The notes below the pieces were generated by a model. The model was given only the letters and a program-made list of their open reading frames with translations. It did no database searches and was not told where the DNA came from. Position numbers and translations under genes: made by a program. This document shows positions 33,452 to 46,159 of a stretch of DNA of 64,000 nt, piece after piece; the stretch's first letter is position 1; each line of letters opens with the position of its first letter. Source of the DNA: Pyrrhoderma lamaoense (Eukaryota > Basidiomycota > Agaricomycetes > Hymenochaetales > Hymenochaetaceae); assembly GCA_002794735.1 (NCBI GenBank), contig NBAZ01000021.1, forward strand, positions 248,001 through 312,000, in the 5' to 3' direction.

Positions 33452-35680
33452 TTAAGCTGCATATCGACTCTTTGCTCGAATTCGAGCGCCGTATTTCCAG
33501 AAAAGCCATGGTCTACATGAAAACGGGAATGAGTCCCACAAACAGAAGGGGTAGAAAGGTTCACTCACGCAGGGCAACCTACTACAATCGCAAACGCGGC
33601 AAGAATTGTATCTCCCTTTCCATACCCCAGAGCATGATACATAGCTGGAGCAAATAATGGAAATCCGAAACCTGCAAGACTGCGCAAAAACGACACAGCC
33701 GCGAGCGCACTAGCGGCGTGTAATGTGAAGGCGTCGATAACGTAAGTCTGAATTGATTGGAAGTTAAGTACTATGCCCGCGCCCACACAAGCAAGCCCTA
33801 TATCTGGACCAATCCAGTGCTTATGTGTCTCTGCCGTCCAACCAAAAATGAGAAGTCCAATGGGAGGAAAATTGACCCAGGAACCATTGACGCTGAAACG
33901 GTTACAGTGAGTTAGTCAAAGTTAATTCAATTTACTGATATCTGTAAAACTGAAGGTACATACGTAAACGAAATTCGGGTTGACCAACTCCGCCATTTTT
34001 TGCCTTTAGATGTCTATAAATAGGGTCGAGCAAACGAGCGTTAATTTGACTGGCACCGGTAAGACCTACTCCCAACGCTAGATAATTCAGTCCTGCGATA
34101 CCAGCGGACTCGTTATACGTTTGCTCGAAGATGTCTGGTACCGTTGTGAGTATGAGATAGATAAGCCCGTAACTAAGATTGAAATGTCTTCAGCCTAAAA
34201 AATTTGTTAACTACGGATCAGATAACATCTTACACGAAGGCAATATAGACTCCTAAAAGTTGAATGATTGGTTCTTCCACAAATAACGCAAAGGGACGTA
34301 TTATCGCTTTTGCAAAAATCTCCTTCCAACTAGGTTAACCGTTGTCAGTATCGAATATATATATAAAAGACTAGTTATCGCTTACTGCCTGTTTTTTCCT
34401 TCAAAAGGTGTCCTTATTTGCCGAGTATTATTTGGATCAAGGGCTAGTTCCTTTCTTAATTTACTTGCCCTACGCTCAAGAAGAACGGGTGCAAAGGCTA
34501 TAGGTTTAAAAGAGATGTAAAACGGTGATTTCTTATCAATAGTAGACGTTACTTACTCTCTTTCAGGAAGAAAATTCCGAGAATCTGAACAACACCATCA
34601 GCGATTGATGTCGCCCAAAACTTGAAGATATATATCAGAACTGCATATTATTTGCGAGCGTAACATTACTTACAACCCAGCGCCAAGTGGAGAACCGAGC
34701 TATCCAAGCTCCACAGACAGGTCCAATCACAGGCCCAAGAAGGGGTGCAAGTGAGTAGATTGCAATGGCCTGACCCCTCTCCTCTGCACGCCAACAATCT
34801 CCGAGAACACCACCGCCAATCTGAGAAATTAGACAGAGTTCATAGCTTGAATTCGGGACAACTTACAGATAGCGGAGCACTCCCGCCTAAGCCCGACAGA
34901 AATCTGAAGGCAACAAGTTGTCCTGTATTCTGCGCCGCCCCACAACCAATATTCCAGGCTATTTCGTGTGTTTAATAGTTGTATAGTCTATAAATATATA
35001 CAACTAACCTAGGTACCACAAGTTCGCGATCTGTAAAACTCTAGATCGTCCATATAATTCTGATAGTGGCCCAAGGAATAGAGGACCGATGGCTTCATAT
35101 CGCCTGTTAATAATCGCTAAAATACTGTATGATGTAATGACATACCATAACCTAGAACAAAAACAGAGGTTGCCATAGCCAGAATTACATCGCTCGTGAT
35201 TCCAAAATCTCCAGCTAGTTGATTTGAAGCTGGAGCAATCATTGAGGAAGATACTGGAGAAATAAACGTGAAAGCAGAAATGATTATAGTCGCAATCCAT
35301 TTCTTTTTGTATGACCAACTATAATGATCGGATGTTTCGTTATTCTCAGTACATTGTTAGAGAATGAGCTAACCACACTTTAAAGGGTTACATGGGTCAT
35401 CTGGCCCATCCCAGTCAATTATTGTTACATCTTCTTTGCTTGCCTCAGAAAAGCCCGCTTCCAATGCTTTCGGATTAATGTTCTGCTGCACTGGAGTCGT
35501 AGACCTCGTTTGGGAGGCACTCGCTACTGGACTTTCGGTATCTTCTTCTTTACTTTTTTTCTCATGAAGTGGTACGTCTGCTGGTGTACCAATCCCAGCA
35601 AGGTCTGTCCTAGAGGCATTCATGTGACCTCGTATAGTTGATGAAGTAGAAGCAGCGGATTTCCTATATGAATCCGACAT
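33452..35680 (-). CDS. DHA1-family MFS drug/polyamine-type transporter
   Basis: About ten exons encode a ~550-residue, 12-TM H+ antiporter. The Ser/Thr-rich cytosolic N-terminus (from ATG 35680) ends DPCNPLNWSYKKKW, typical of fungal DHA1 proteins of the FLU1/TPO1/CaMDR1 type. TM1-3 carry SPVSSSMIAPA, LGYAIGPLFLGPLSELYGR (motif A) and GGSAPLSIGGGVLGDCW. LGPVIGPVCGAWI matches the antiporter motif C. The central loop has LERRASKLRKELALDPNN, and C-terminal helices follow FALFVEEPIIQLLG and LRSLAGFGFPLFAP. It ends FWKYGARIRAKSRYAA. The expected drugs or polyamines cannot be told from sequence. Around 33864 the frame changes inside the conserved MVPGSIFLPIGLL motif; one extra C there restores it. 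Confidence 0.9.
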
Positions 35681-36746
35681 CTAGACTGGCGGAAAAGGTA
35701 TGAGAAAGGCCGTGGGTTGAGTAGGAAACCAGCCCCATTGATATACAAGAACCTAGTAAGTAAAAGTCTATGTTTGAACAACCCGAGAGGCACTGGCGAG
35801 GCTGGTGACGCATAGAATCCGACGGCAACGAGTTCGGCATTTAAGGATATTTCTACACGGAGAAAGTTTATTTTTAGCCGAAGACCCTCTTCCGTGCCTT
35901 GACTAAATGAGGCTTACGTAGTTCCCATAAACTTCATCAGGTAATGGCCATTTACCAATCATGAATCTCCTATTTTTTTGATTTCCCCCATACTTGGATT
36001 AGATTTGTGTTTATAAACAAACTATTTACCCGTGGCTTAAGACTCCATTTTCCTCCCACTTGATAAGTATGAACTGTAAGGGCTGACCGATAAGCATCGA
36101 GTACAACAAAATACTTTTCACAACAACTGATACTGGGACCTGATTATCAGAATGTATAGCTTCTATCGATAGACTCTTGATGGCAAATCAAATGGAATCT
36201 AAGAAGCCACTTTTTTTACTCTTTCTAGAAATGGTATTTTAGATTCATAAATTTCTCGAAGTCTAAAACTACATCTGATAACCTTTAGACTCCGACACTC
36301 AGTTTCATCTTAAATGACGCCGGTTTCGACGAAAACCAGAAAATTATTAAATATTCCGTTATATAATATAGTGCGACTAGCTATCAAGACAAATTTGGAT
36401 TAAAACTGATATTTTAAGAAACAAATCAGCCTTTTTTCTCTTGCGGAGATCAGTCACTTACGCAAAATAAACAAGTGATAGGTTTAAATAAATATAAGCA
36501 TTTGATACCACAATCATATACTGAGCTAAGCTTATTTAAAGCTCCTATTAAAGTAAAATCTAGTATCTAGGAGAAGGTCAAGAAGCGAGGTGGGAGGATT
36601 CCGAAGCTATGATACAGGGCGAAAGCAAAAAACAAGAAATCTAATGATACAGTCTCTACCGTCGGATACACCAACGTATATATTTCCGATTTCAAGAATG
36701 ATGGAAAAGATTAACTGAGCAGCGATTAAACAAGGGATAATGTATA
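35681..36746. other. MFS promoter side, no gene
   Basis: AT-rich 5' flank of the transporter up to the 3' end of the DUF6593 gene. No recognised feature. Confidence 0.5.
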
Positions 36747-37505
36747 CTATTCTAGACGACGTCCACTCAAAAGAAGAGTTATAGCAACTATGCAAGGTTC
36801 GAGAAGGCCAGAGAGCAAAGCCTGTTCGCTCATCTCTAGATTGATAATATGTCTATTCTTCGTCGCAACTGCAAGAGGATTGCGACCCGGAGTCTGAGAG
36901 TATAGCTGAGTATATGGGTTAGCAATCAGGTTCAAATGCAAATAAATATATAAAATTAACAGCATTACTTACAAGAAGGGCTTCACCGTTCGGGCACCAA
37001 ACAAACCTGGTTCCCCTAACATCCATTTTTCTCACGGCTCTGAATAAATTCAAGAGAATGTTATTTTAAACTACATTTACTAAAGGTTTATATGAGAAAA
37101 GACTACTAACCTTCCGAAATTCGGATCCATCACAACCTGGAGCCATTCACTAGTAGGTGTCTTGGCGACCGAGTTTCGTACCTCAACTTTGGGTTGAGAA
37201 CCTGACCATTCTATGAGGGCGACGCTTTTACCGTCTGCATCATGGAAAGCGGTATAACCTGCCAAACGATCATTGGTAGAGATGTTCACAAGCTGATGAA
37301 CAGTCCCGTCCCTATGAGGTCCGACGACAACAGAGTTTAGAATCGTCGGATTCGGGTTTGTAAACTGGAAGTGTGTGGCTGCTCCTGCTCTGGATCCAGC
37401 TGCTGGAGTGCCAGTAGTCATTGGGAGTGCTCCATACACCGAGGGAGGGTTAGTTCCATTTCCCCGAGGGTCGTTGAGTATGCTCCTGCCCAACCCCCTG
37501 AACAA
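36747..37505 (-). CDS. DUF6593-domain protein
   Basis: Three exons are clear. The main exon (~37111-37505) contains NPTILNSVVVGPHRDGTV, a tryptophan-containing strand SVALIEWSGSQPKVEVR and SEWLQVVMDPNFGR. A middle exon (36973-37042) encodes KMDVRGTRFVWCPNGEALL and the last one LYSQTPGRNPLAVATKNR, ending LLSGRRLE. The order of short beta strands with ...W...R, then FVWxxNG, then a final P-x-A-V-A strand is what I know of the basidiomycete DUF6593 family of unknown function. The N-terminus is unclear: no ATG opens the main frame, a Pro/Ser-rich exon probably precedes it near 37.5-37.6 kb, and frame changes are possible. Likely cytosolic; the final segment is hydrophobic. Confidence 0.75.
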
Positions 37506-40279
37506 ATGGATTGCTGTGAGTGTACATTGGGAGTAGATGATACTTTCTCTAAAGGAACTGGGTAAGCTGGATTTATGTTTGGATGAGATCTAAAAAGGAT
37601 GGATGTCTTGGATATTGAGGCATATTTTCGAGCTCCCTTTATACAAGTTGGGCAAGATGGAATTTTCCTATCTGGTACTATTCAAATGCAAGAGTAGTTG
37701 CAGGAGCCACTGCCAGGATTAGGAGACGGCGTCGAGCCAGGTTGGGAAACCGGTATGCCCGAGATTCGATAATACTCGGTCTTCTGTTAGATGGTAGAAA
37801 GAATTTCAACATTTCATGACCGTGACATGAGAACGCTGAGAATAGTAGTCAATATCTCTCTTTCTATCTATAAATGTCGACAGTACCTTATTTCAATAGT
37901 CAGACTGCGAAACAGAGAACAGCCGTTAATAATCATCATTTTCAAAATGAAACAAGGTCAGCGAAGCAGCTGTGTCAATACAGTTCATTGCCGAGCTCGG
38001 CGATAAGAGGAAATCTCATCGAAGAATACAAGGATACCTGTAGTGGATGGTATGGATACGCGAGCGCAGTCTTTCTTTCTTAACACATATGTAGTCTCAG
38101 ATCAATCTACCAAAGGAGAACCGAGTTTTTGCCTTTAGATTTCCACGCGAGACCCACGCGTCACTGGACCGCCACAGGGATAGCCACGCCGTGTATGACC
38201 ATTGTCTTTCGTGAAAGAGAGAACACTTTTTAAAAGCCTTGAATCAGGAGGTACGCACGCCGCCACTTACGAAAATTTCATCCGTAGTAAATATACGTAC
38301 AGTAAGTTGCTTCTGTCACAGGGCAGGGATGCGACACATCCTTGACCTGAAAAAGAACGACACATCGTGATTTAAGATGCTCTTCGTATTAATATCTATC
38401 ATTCGATTCATTCCCAGATAGTACATCTGTAATAAATAATATATAGAGCACCAAACTAGAGTCATATTATAAGGAGGTCTATACGGCGATATACACGTAT
38501 GTCAGGCAGACTTCACGTGCAGGGTCAAGTAGCACAGTTTGTTTGTAATGGTTAGCGAAGCAGTTGAGATAGTAGTCGTGGAAATATCAGACTTTCGTGT
38601 TGCTATTAGAAATTATTAGTAAAAACACTTTAGTGAGAGGGTTCGTGGTTGATATGTTGATAGATTTGTGGAACTAGTTAATTTCGTTGATAAACACGCA
38701 ATTGCCAAATCAGGAAGTAACTGACTTTGTGATGTAAGAGTCATATAGCAACGAAAGATTGACGCTTCCCGATCGTTCTGCATAACCCCGCTGTTCTGCC
38801 ATCCACTAAGGTTTTTATACTTAAAAGTCTATTACTCAGCGAAAGTAATTAGTGTTCCGTAAGAGTTATTAAAAAGCACCCATATAAAGGTCGATATAAT
38901 TGATTGGGATGCAGAATAGTCACAGAAGCAGATAACCAGGTGTAGTGTGAACTCCGGTTCAATCGACTATCAAAACCTTGACCATGACCCAGTGTATGAT
39001 TAGTAACATCCATCAGCCTATACACTCCTATGGATTCAACGACATAGGCGCCTATAACCTCAACTTTCATACAATTCATTTGCATAGATCTTTCCTATGC
39101 TCCGACAAGCAACCAAAACAAGTGTCAAAATGCAGCCACTTCAGACAATTGAGATGAAACGTATTTTGATGCCTAGAAAAACCAAAGAGACGTAAGCAGG
39201 TGGGGAAGACTCATTTCACCAAGCTTAGAAAAACTCCGTTTGGAAGCACCAAAGAAAAATCAAAAATATGTGGGATATCAGCATGCTATTAACTTTCTGG
39301 ACCATAATGATCCGAGGTTGGTTGGTTGTGTATTGGTTGAAATAACATTAGATACTAAGATCAGAGGTGATTGTGTATCAGATCATCACGTGCCGTATGT
39401 TCGGATTCCGATCATTAAGGCTGATCCGAGTTTCTCGCTGTTGCAAAGACGAAATTACTGTAAGTTTGCTCTTCGTATGATTCTGACGAACAAATAACTC
39501 AGGAGTTCGAATACGTATATATCTCACGAACGTCAACTATCCTAGAATATGACTAAGCAGGCTACGCTTGGGCGCACTATTGAAACAAATTCCGAGGTTA
39601 ATCCATTATGTTTCTAGGTGATATCTCAGCCTAAAGAAGAATAAGGTCACTGTAAGTTGTATCAACTAATAGTCTAGAAAAGTCCCCGCATAATTAACGT
39701 AATAGTCTAATTGTCTCTTACGGCCGAAAAGGCCCTCAAACTCATGTCACATTTCTGTTTCACTCCGGTGCTACTATCGACCCTAACATGATGGGGGATG
39801 ATGGGTCTACTCTCGCTTGGTAAATATCTCAAGCCCTGCGATGCAAGCGGCTCATATTACTACTGTCTTATAGCTATAAATATGCGGACAAAACTACTAA
39901 GATGAGAGACATGTAGTAATTCCGAATTCTTTGATTTTGGCTCCGGCATGTCTAAGCAGCCTGTAATCATCCTGATAGCCAAGGTAAAATACTAATAGAC
40001 GTCTCATCTGTCCGATACACACATCTCGATTATTTGATAGGTAGAACAGTACCTGATAATCTTTGGTTGTATTGCTGATAATTAAAAACTGATATATAAA
40101 TTGTTGCATATCATCCGTTGATTCTACCATAAGATGCTCGGTAAATTACGAACATTCGTTTAGTTTTCATCATAATTGTAAGTCTAATGTTATTGGATAT
40201 AAATACGGGTAGTATCATCACCCTCTAACTCGATGTTAATAAGAACTTATGCAAGCACTGACAAGTTACTATCTGTCAA
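37506..40279. other. Intergenic with orphan short ORFs
   Basis: The first ~300 bases may hold 5' exons of the DUF6593 gene. Further on, ATG frames at 38849-39085 (-, 78 codons) and 39897-40130 (-, 77 codons) and a TTG-started frame at 39240-39497 (+) show no family motif. They are too weak to call as genes. Confidence 0.4.
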
Positions 40280-41819
40280 CTATTGGTATACCCGAATTGA
40301 GGCTATATCAAAAAATGCATCTTTGAAAGCGGCAGGATTCTCATTAACAAAGGCTGGAAAATATTAAGCCTTTGGGCACCATTCACACAGCATATATCTA
40401 TCAAGACGAGATCTCACCTTCACAAGTGCTAGGACAACCCGATGCTGCATATACAGACGGGCTGCCTGCCCAGTCACCACCTAGAGATGATAAATTATTG
40501 CCAAGCTTTCGACTTGCAAAATAATCTCACACTTACAAAAAGTGAGGTTGATTATGATGTTGTTATAGCCGAAATGTGAGCTTATGTCGCATTCGGAATT
40601 GGGGAAAAGTGCATCAGGTGTGCCCTGGATTTCAGGGAGTCAAGAAATTTTAATAATCTTTCGAAATTGGAAGAAGAAATGTTGTTACCCAGGAGCTTGT
40701 ATCAATGATTGGACTGCCATACACGATCTCAGCAGGTACAGAAGGATCATCCCTTGACCAGAAGAATAACCGTATGAATGTATCTGTACGCTCCATGACG
40801 TACCATCCTCCCCCAGCAGAATTGAACTGGGGCCATAACTATTTGTTTTTGCGTCTCGTACTCCACAGCCCTCGTTATAATTATCCAGCCAATAACAGTC
40901 ATTAGAGGTCATAGTTCTTCAGGATCATAAAGTTTAATACATATTTCCCATGGAGGATAAAAAAGGAAGGTGAAATACCCAGTCATAATCCGATTTTCGG
41001 GCATTGTACAATTATCAGTGGTATGAAGTGTCATTGAATTTGGACCTTGATCATTTACCCCTTCCAAGATATCAACCTATTATTAGTAGATGAACAAGAC
41101 TTCGCATTCATCAGAATACCGATTACGTACTTCTCCGAACGTAGGCCAATCGCTTTCGCCTGTTTCCCATACTGCAGGCCAAGTTGCGCACCCGGCTGGC
41201 ATATGACGGATGTCGAAACTGTAACATATTGGTTAAAATATATTTAGATAACAAGAAATAAGGAACTAAGTCGGGAAGGCATACACAGCAAGATGATGAT
41301 TATATGATTTTCTGCTTTGGATCCTCACACTGTTACGCCCAGGGCCGGATGAATTCAGTGTTGTAGTTGAGTCAGCACGCATGATGAATGAGTTGAAGCT
41401 GGCTGAAACGAGCCCATGTTCTAAGGCATAATTTTTATCAACATAGTTTACACGCCCATGTGTTGGGTCCGCTATCGCTTGAAAATCGAACGTAGAAAGA
41501 AAGTCGTATCCAATATATTTGTCCGCCAAATACCAGACCTTCTGCGTATCTGACGGATACCCCCCTATGGATACGGAAACCTTTGCGTAGTTGTTATTCT
41601 ATGTATTCATCCGAAACGGAGCGATAAATCGCTTACTGATACTGATACACCACTTCCGACTTGTGTAAAAGGTATAGCAGTTACTATGGGTGTTGGTAGC
41701 ACATCGCTTGGCAGAAGTTCTCCTAAGTCGAGATTTTGAGGTGTAAGATCTGAAGCAGCTGTAACTGCAACAATGATGAACTCAGTAAGAGCTAGAGAAT
41801 AAAAGGCTCTAAGAACCAT
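40280..41819 (-). CDS. Secreted GH16 endo-beta-1,3(4)-glucanase
   Basis: About seven exons, ~360 residues. The N-terminus MVLRAFYSLALTEFIIVAVT is a signal peptide, followed by a short Pro/Ser linker. The catalytic domain has YIGYDFLSTFDFQAIADPTH, GRVNYVDKNYA, SFIMRADSTTTL, VFDIRHMPAGCATWPAVWE and the GH16 active site GEVDILEGVN (E-V-D-I-L-E, nucleophile and acid/base), then MTLHTTDNCTMP, NEGCGVRDA, GGGWYVMERTDTFIRLFFW, INLTFCGDWAG and a C-terminus IASIRVYQ before TAG at 40280. This matches the fungal laminarinase-like group that acts on wall beta-glucans. At ~40830 a run of four C switches the frame between SYGP and FNSAGGGW; one more C repairs it. Otherwise the splice phases agree. Confidence 0.9.
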
Positions 41820-43591
41820 CCCGCAAGACTAGGGGGAGTTGCAGTCAGAGTAGCCATAATTCTTCTCTGACTGACAATATTAAACCTGTCAAGAAAATAT
41901 GAATATCAATTTAGTTTACATGAAGGCACTCTAACTATTCGGCTCCTGGGTATGGAGACTAAGTCACCGTGACGGAATTGAAAATATATGTACTGGATTC
42001 ATATTCACTACTAGTTTCCTTTTGAGGCTGCATGAAAAACGGATTATCTCCGTCAATGTCATCACAGGGATCTGAATATAAGAAATCGAAGTTCTATAAA
42101 TTGTGCTCTTTGCGAATGATGTAAGAATTTCTCACAATCATTGGTTCTTGCCGCGGGCTCAAGAATTGAATTGCTGTTAATCGACTTGTACCGACCCTGT
42201 ATCCAATACAATGTGCATCATTGTCAGACTTGACGAATGACCCAGAAGAATGTTTTCCATTGTAAGCACTCCGATACTTCTTTGGTATGAGTGTCCAATT
42301 GTGTAAGAGAGTTGGAAAATTCATTATATCAGTTTACAATGCACACTAAGAAGAAAACAGACCAAAATACAGGGCAGTTTGGAATATATAAACAGTCTAG
42401 AGATAAGGTATTTGCGATACTTACGTTGGAAAAATGGAATGAGACCTGATTCACAGTGGATACACTTCATCCGACTCGGATAAACACATACACACACATA
42501 AATTCAACGAATTCAGGTCTGGTATACACCTTAATTTTCATGGTAACAGTTATGGTTTTTTTTAATCAATGCTTATTACAAATGTCTAGACCTTCCATTC
42601 TAAAAGATAATAGATATGGGATCGCGAATGATCGTATCGGCGACCTCAGGGCTCTGCTCTAAAGGGATCTAGGTAAATCTGTTAATGTAGATCTTAGCCT
42701 CAGGTCTCCGCATGTAAAAATCCCTGTAAAAACCTCTTCTTTCCATATGGTGCGCTTAGTACATCATGAAGTTCGCGGTTCTTTTTAAAGCAATGCGCCA
42801 TCAATTGATGCGAAGCCCATAACACTAACTAGTGGGTTCGGGATTTGATCACGCGGGTATTTGGAGTTTTCACGCTTTAAAAAAATATTCAACACCTTTT
42901 TTTCCCTTTTTCTCTTTTTAGGCCTTCTATCAGTTCACTCCCAACGCTTCGGACAAGCTACACCTCCGAAACTATACGAAGCTCGCCTATCTCAGGGCAA
43001 TCCTCGTTCGTCCTGATCGTTGTGACCTCTCTCCTAAAGCCAGTTAGCCCTACAGAAATATAAATCGCGCAAATCCCATGCTTTAGAAAGTTCTACGCAA
43101 GTTGGTTTTCTTTTTCTATTTTTCTTTTGCTTCTTTAGCCGATCAATGAGATCCTTCACGGGTTATTCATCCATCGTGAACTTTGCTTTACATCTTACAT
43201 GTGCCCTGAAGTAAGCTATTAGGAATAATCTTCCGTCCCTTTGTGATCTTTTGGATCCCGTGCCTCAATTTGAGACTTAAGAAGAATCGCACCCCCGCTA
43301 TATACGGCTACGGGTTTGTACCCGTTACTATGTATACGTATATTTAATAGCCCTATCAGGGCTTATACACTTTTCTGCTTCTCTCATTTGATCCATCAAC
43401 GGTTATCATCCTTGCAAGCTCATAGAGAGGTATCTGCGTTCGCGGTTGGTTTGGAGGATATAAACCCTTTTCTGCCTTTTGAGGCAGAAGAATAAAAACC
43501 TCCCAGGACTCTTAATTCATTCTCCCTTCACCTTCTACGTTGGATTGACTTCAACGGCAAGGCGGGAGCGCCAATTACTGCAAATACAAAA
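41820..43591. other. Intergenic; short ORF and hairpins
   Basis: Promoter of GH16 on the left and of a DUF6534 gene on the right. An ATG frame of 76 codons at 42094-42324 (-) has no recognised motif. Three small perfect hairpins lie in the last 300 bases (listed separately). Confidence 0.45.
43310..43489 (+). promoter_or_regulatory. Three short hairpins upstream of DUF6534 gene
   Basis: Perfect inverted repeats: ACGGGT-TTGT-ACCCGT at 43310-43325, AGCCC-TATCA-GGGCT at 43349-43363 and TTCTGCCT-TTTG-AGGCAGAA at 43470-43489. A TATA-like GATATAAA lies just before the third, ~130 bases ahead of the start codon, so the third could sit in the 5' leader. Function is not known. Confidence 0.4.
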
Positions 43592-45524
43592 ATGGCGCTG
43601 ACAGAAGAGGAATGGCAGCAGGTGGTTTGGCTTCTTGGTCCTTGGGTTTGTAGGAATTTTTCTAGCTTGTTGTTTATCTCTATTAACGAGCAATTATCTA
43701 TTCAATACTTTCAACTGATGTTATAGATAATTGGCGGATTCCTTGATGTACTCCTCCAAGGGGTTCTACTTTGCCAGGTCGGAGTTTTTTTTGATGATGC
43801 AGATTCTGTAGTGTATTAGTATAACTGACGAGGCTTAATTTACTGGTTTAGTTCGTCAATTACTTCACGTATTATAAGGACGATAAAGCTCGGTTGCGGT
43901 GGTTGGTTATCATACTATTGATCATAACTACGCTGAAGTCAGCCCAAACTTTGTATGTCGAGTTTTTTCCACGGAGACTGGTGATGGTTGAGGCTTTATA
44001 TTACTAATTCGTCTGCCATCTTTAGCCTACTTATTTGGGAGCAGTCTATTGTCCATTTTTCTGATGTTGAAGACGCTATACTTTTGTCGTATACAAAATG
44101 GTGGCAAGTAGGGAATAGTCTTATGGTACGCGAATTTTCCCAGTTTCATTGTAAATTTCTTTGAGCTAAAAGCCCTTCTATAATAGGTCGCAACGATAGG
44201 CGCCTATGTACAATCATTCTTCCTCTATAGACTCCATTCAATATCCAGGAATCATTATACTGTGATACCAATTGCGACAATTCTTACTTTTGGTTACATT
44301 TCAGTTATTTTAGCAGTAAGTAATCGGCCAAGAAGTTTACATAGGATGGTATTAGGACATTCTTAATAAGCCGTTTTTTCTATAGACCTACTATACGGCT
44401 GTTTCGGAGTATCGAAAAATTGGGTATTGGTGTAAGTTCATATATTTCAACTCTCTACAAGTATCTTATTCATTTAGGTATATCTAGTTGCCGCGCACCT
44501 TGGTTGTATCTTCGGTTTGTTCATATCTGAAGTCATTGTGGCAATGGTTTTGATTTTAAATGATCTAACGCAGCCGGAGATACATTGCTTTCTTGCGCAA
44601 CGGCGTATGCTCTTTTGAAGGCCACTAGTCATCATGCATTAAAACAGTTTAGTGGGTTTAATGATATACTTAACTTGCTTCTGACACCCTTTTGCAGGAC
44701 AAACGACCTAATTCATGCCCTCATACGTCTGACGTTTCAGACTGCGGCACCAGCTGCATTATGGTATGTCGTTATTTGGATTATCATTTCCGCACACTTT
44801 CATTCATTTCTCATTTCTATTTCTAGTGCGATGTTCAACCTTATCTTCTCCCAAGTATACAAAGGCGAAGACAGGCTTCTATCAGCCGCTTTCAATATGC
44901 CTCTTCCTGTAAGTCTCTATCCCACTCACCCTCCTAGTGTCCTTCCAGGACGGTACTCATCCGCTGATTCCCTAAATAGAAACTGTACGCTATATCGATG
45001 ATGTGGACCCTTAATGCAAGGCGAACGATCCGCACCGTGCACTCTAGCGGAGGACAAATGACGAGTAGTGCTGAATTGTCTGGCCGGACTCGTAGGGTAA
45101 GTTGTATCAATAACAGAATAAATGCCTCTCTTACTCGCTTGCTTTTGTCTGTATTCATAAAATTTCTTATCTGACCCCTTTCGTCTTTCTTGAATCCGAA
45201 CAGCGCGAAGATCTTGAACTCGGTAGACTCGGGACGATACAGATTCGAACGGAGATTGAGACGAGTAGGCATGTCGATGTATGTTATTTCTCTTAAACTT
45301 TTATTCTCTACTCGTCTTCTTGGCCGATCGAAGGTGGCTTCGGACTTCTTTTCACTCGTCGTCTTAAGAGACGACTCGCTCAGACTCTCGTTTCCGTTGA
45401 TCAATTGACTAAAATCTATTTCTAGGACGAGCGTAGAATCGAATTTGGAGACGTGAAGACCACTTCCGAGATTGATGAACACGATTCAAGTCAAGACATT
45501 CCATACAAGGCGTCTGCCGTTTAG
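43592..45524 (+). CDS. DUF6534 multi-pass membrane protein (copy 2)
   Basis: I could join about 13 exons in frame into ~338 residues. It starts MALTEEEWQQVVWLLGPW; TMs follow in FLDVLLQGVLLCQFVNYF, WLVIILLIITTLKSAQTL, SLMVATIGAYVQSFFLYRL, ATILTFGYISVILA and LLSCATAYALLK. The second half has IHALIRLTFQTAAPAAL, FNMPLPKLYAISMMWTLNAR and a charged tail ending SSQDIPYKASAV (TAG at 45522). The SFFLYRLxxxS, xxLIRLTxxT and KLYxxSxxxxLNAR features are those of DUF6534. Compared with copy 1 the S-R-T-G-F-x-R-T loop is degenerate, but the gene is intact. Splice choices were forced by frame, for example the acceptor before FAAHLGCIF. Function unknown. Confidence 0.85.
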
Positions 45525-46159
45525 GTTTTGTGTAACTTTACCTTTTTTTTCTTTCTTCTTCTATGCTTGTATCAAAACGGGGATTTCCTTTTCTAACTTT
45601 ATTCTTAATGGACATTTTTCGAAGTCGATTAAAACTCGTGAAAGATAAAGAAACATAAAGAAATGATGTTTTTTCCCTTCCCCCCAATTTTTTCCCTTCT
45701 TTCTCATTCTTATGGTATATAGTCTTGGGGTACGGATTACGTTATGTACTGAGTAGAGATTGGGGTTTTTTGATTTAAAGAGTTGTAACACAAAGCCCAG
45801 CTGATTCTTGTTAGGCGCCGCTTGCTTTTTTCCTGTAGTAAACGTATCGAATATTATTCAATATATTGAAAAAAGAGTTGATGACGGAATACGAATTGTT
45901 GAAGTTGACGGATTGATAGTGACTTCATTGGAGGATCGGACGTTAGCGCGGCCGCAATCCGGGTATCGGGTACTTTCAAAGCCGGAGCTTCCCCAAAGGT
46001 TCCATATCACTCAGTCAGTGTTGTCATCATTTATTAAGACATGCATTGAAGCTGCTTAGACGACTACCACCAACCATTTTGGGTAGAGGCTCGAACGTAG
46101 GACTTTTTGGGTCTTGGGAATTGTCGACGATATCTTCATCATCATCAAGTGCATCGGTG
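45525..46159. other. Intergenic / promoter of thioesterase-like gene
   Basis: No gene supported. The plus frame is open for some distance upstream of the chosen ATG at 46160, so an earlier start via another exon is possible. Confidence 0.5.

Noticed and set aside
39240..39497. 85-codon plus-strand frame
   Set aside because: No ATG at its start, no recognised domain and no flanking exons that extend it.
43592..45524. Apparent frame break in DUF6534 copy 2 near 44.45 kb
   Set aside because: Using the acceptor just before TTGCCGCG instead of the first AG restores the frame, so the gene is intact.
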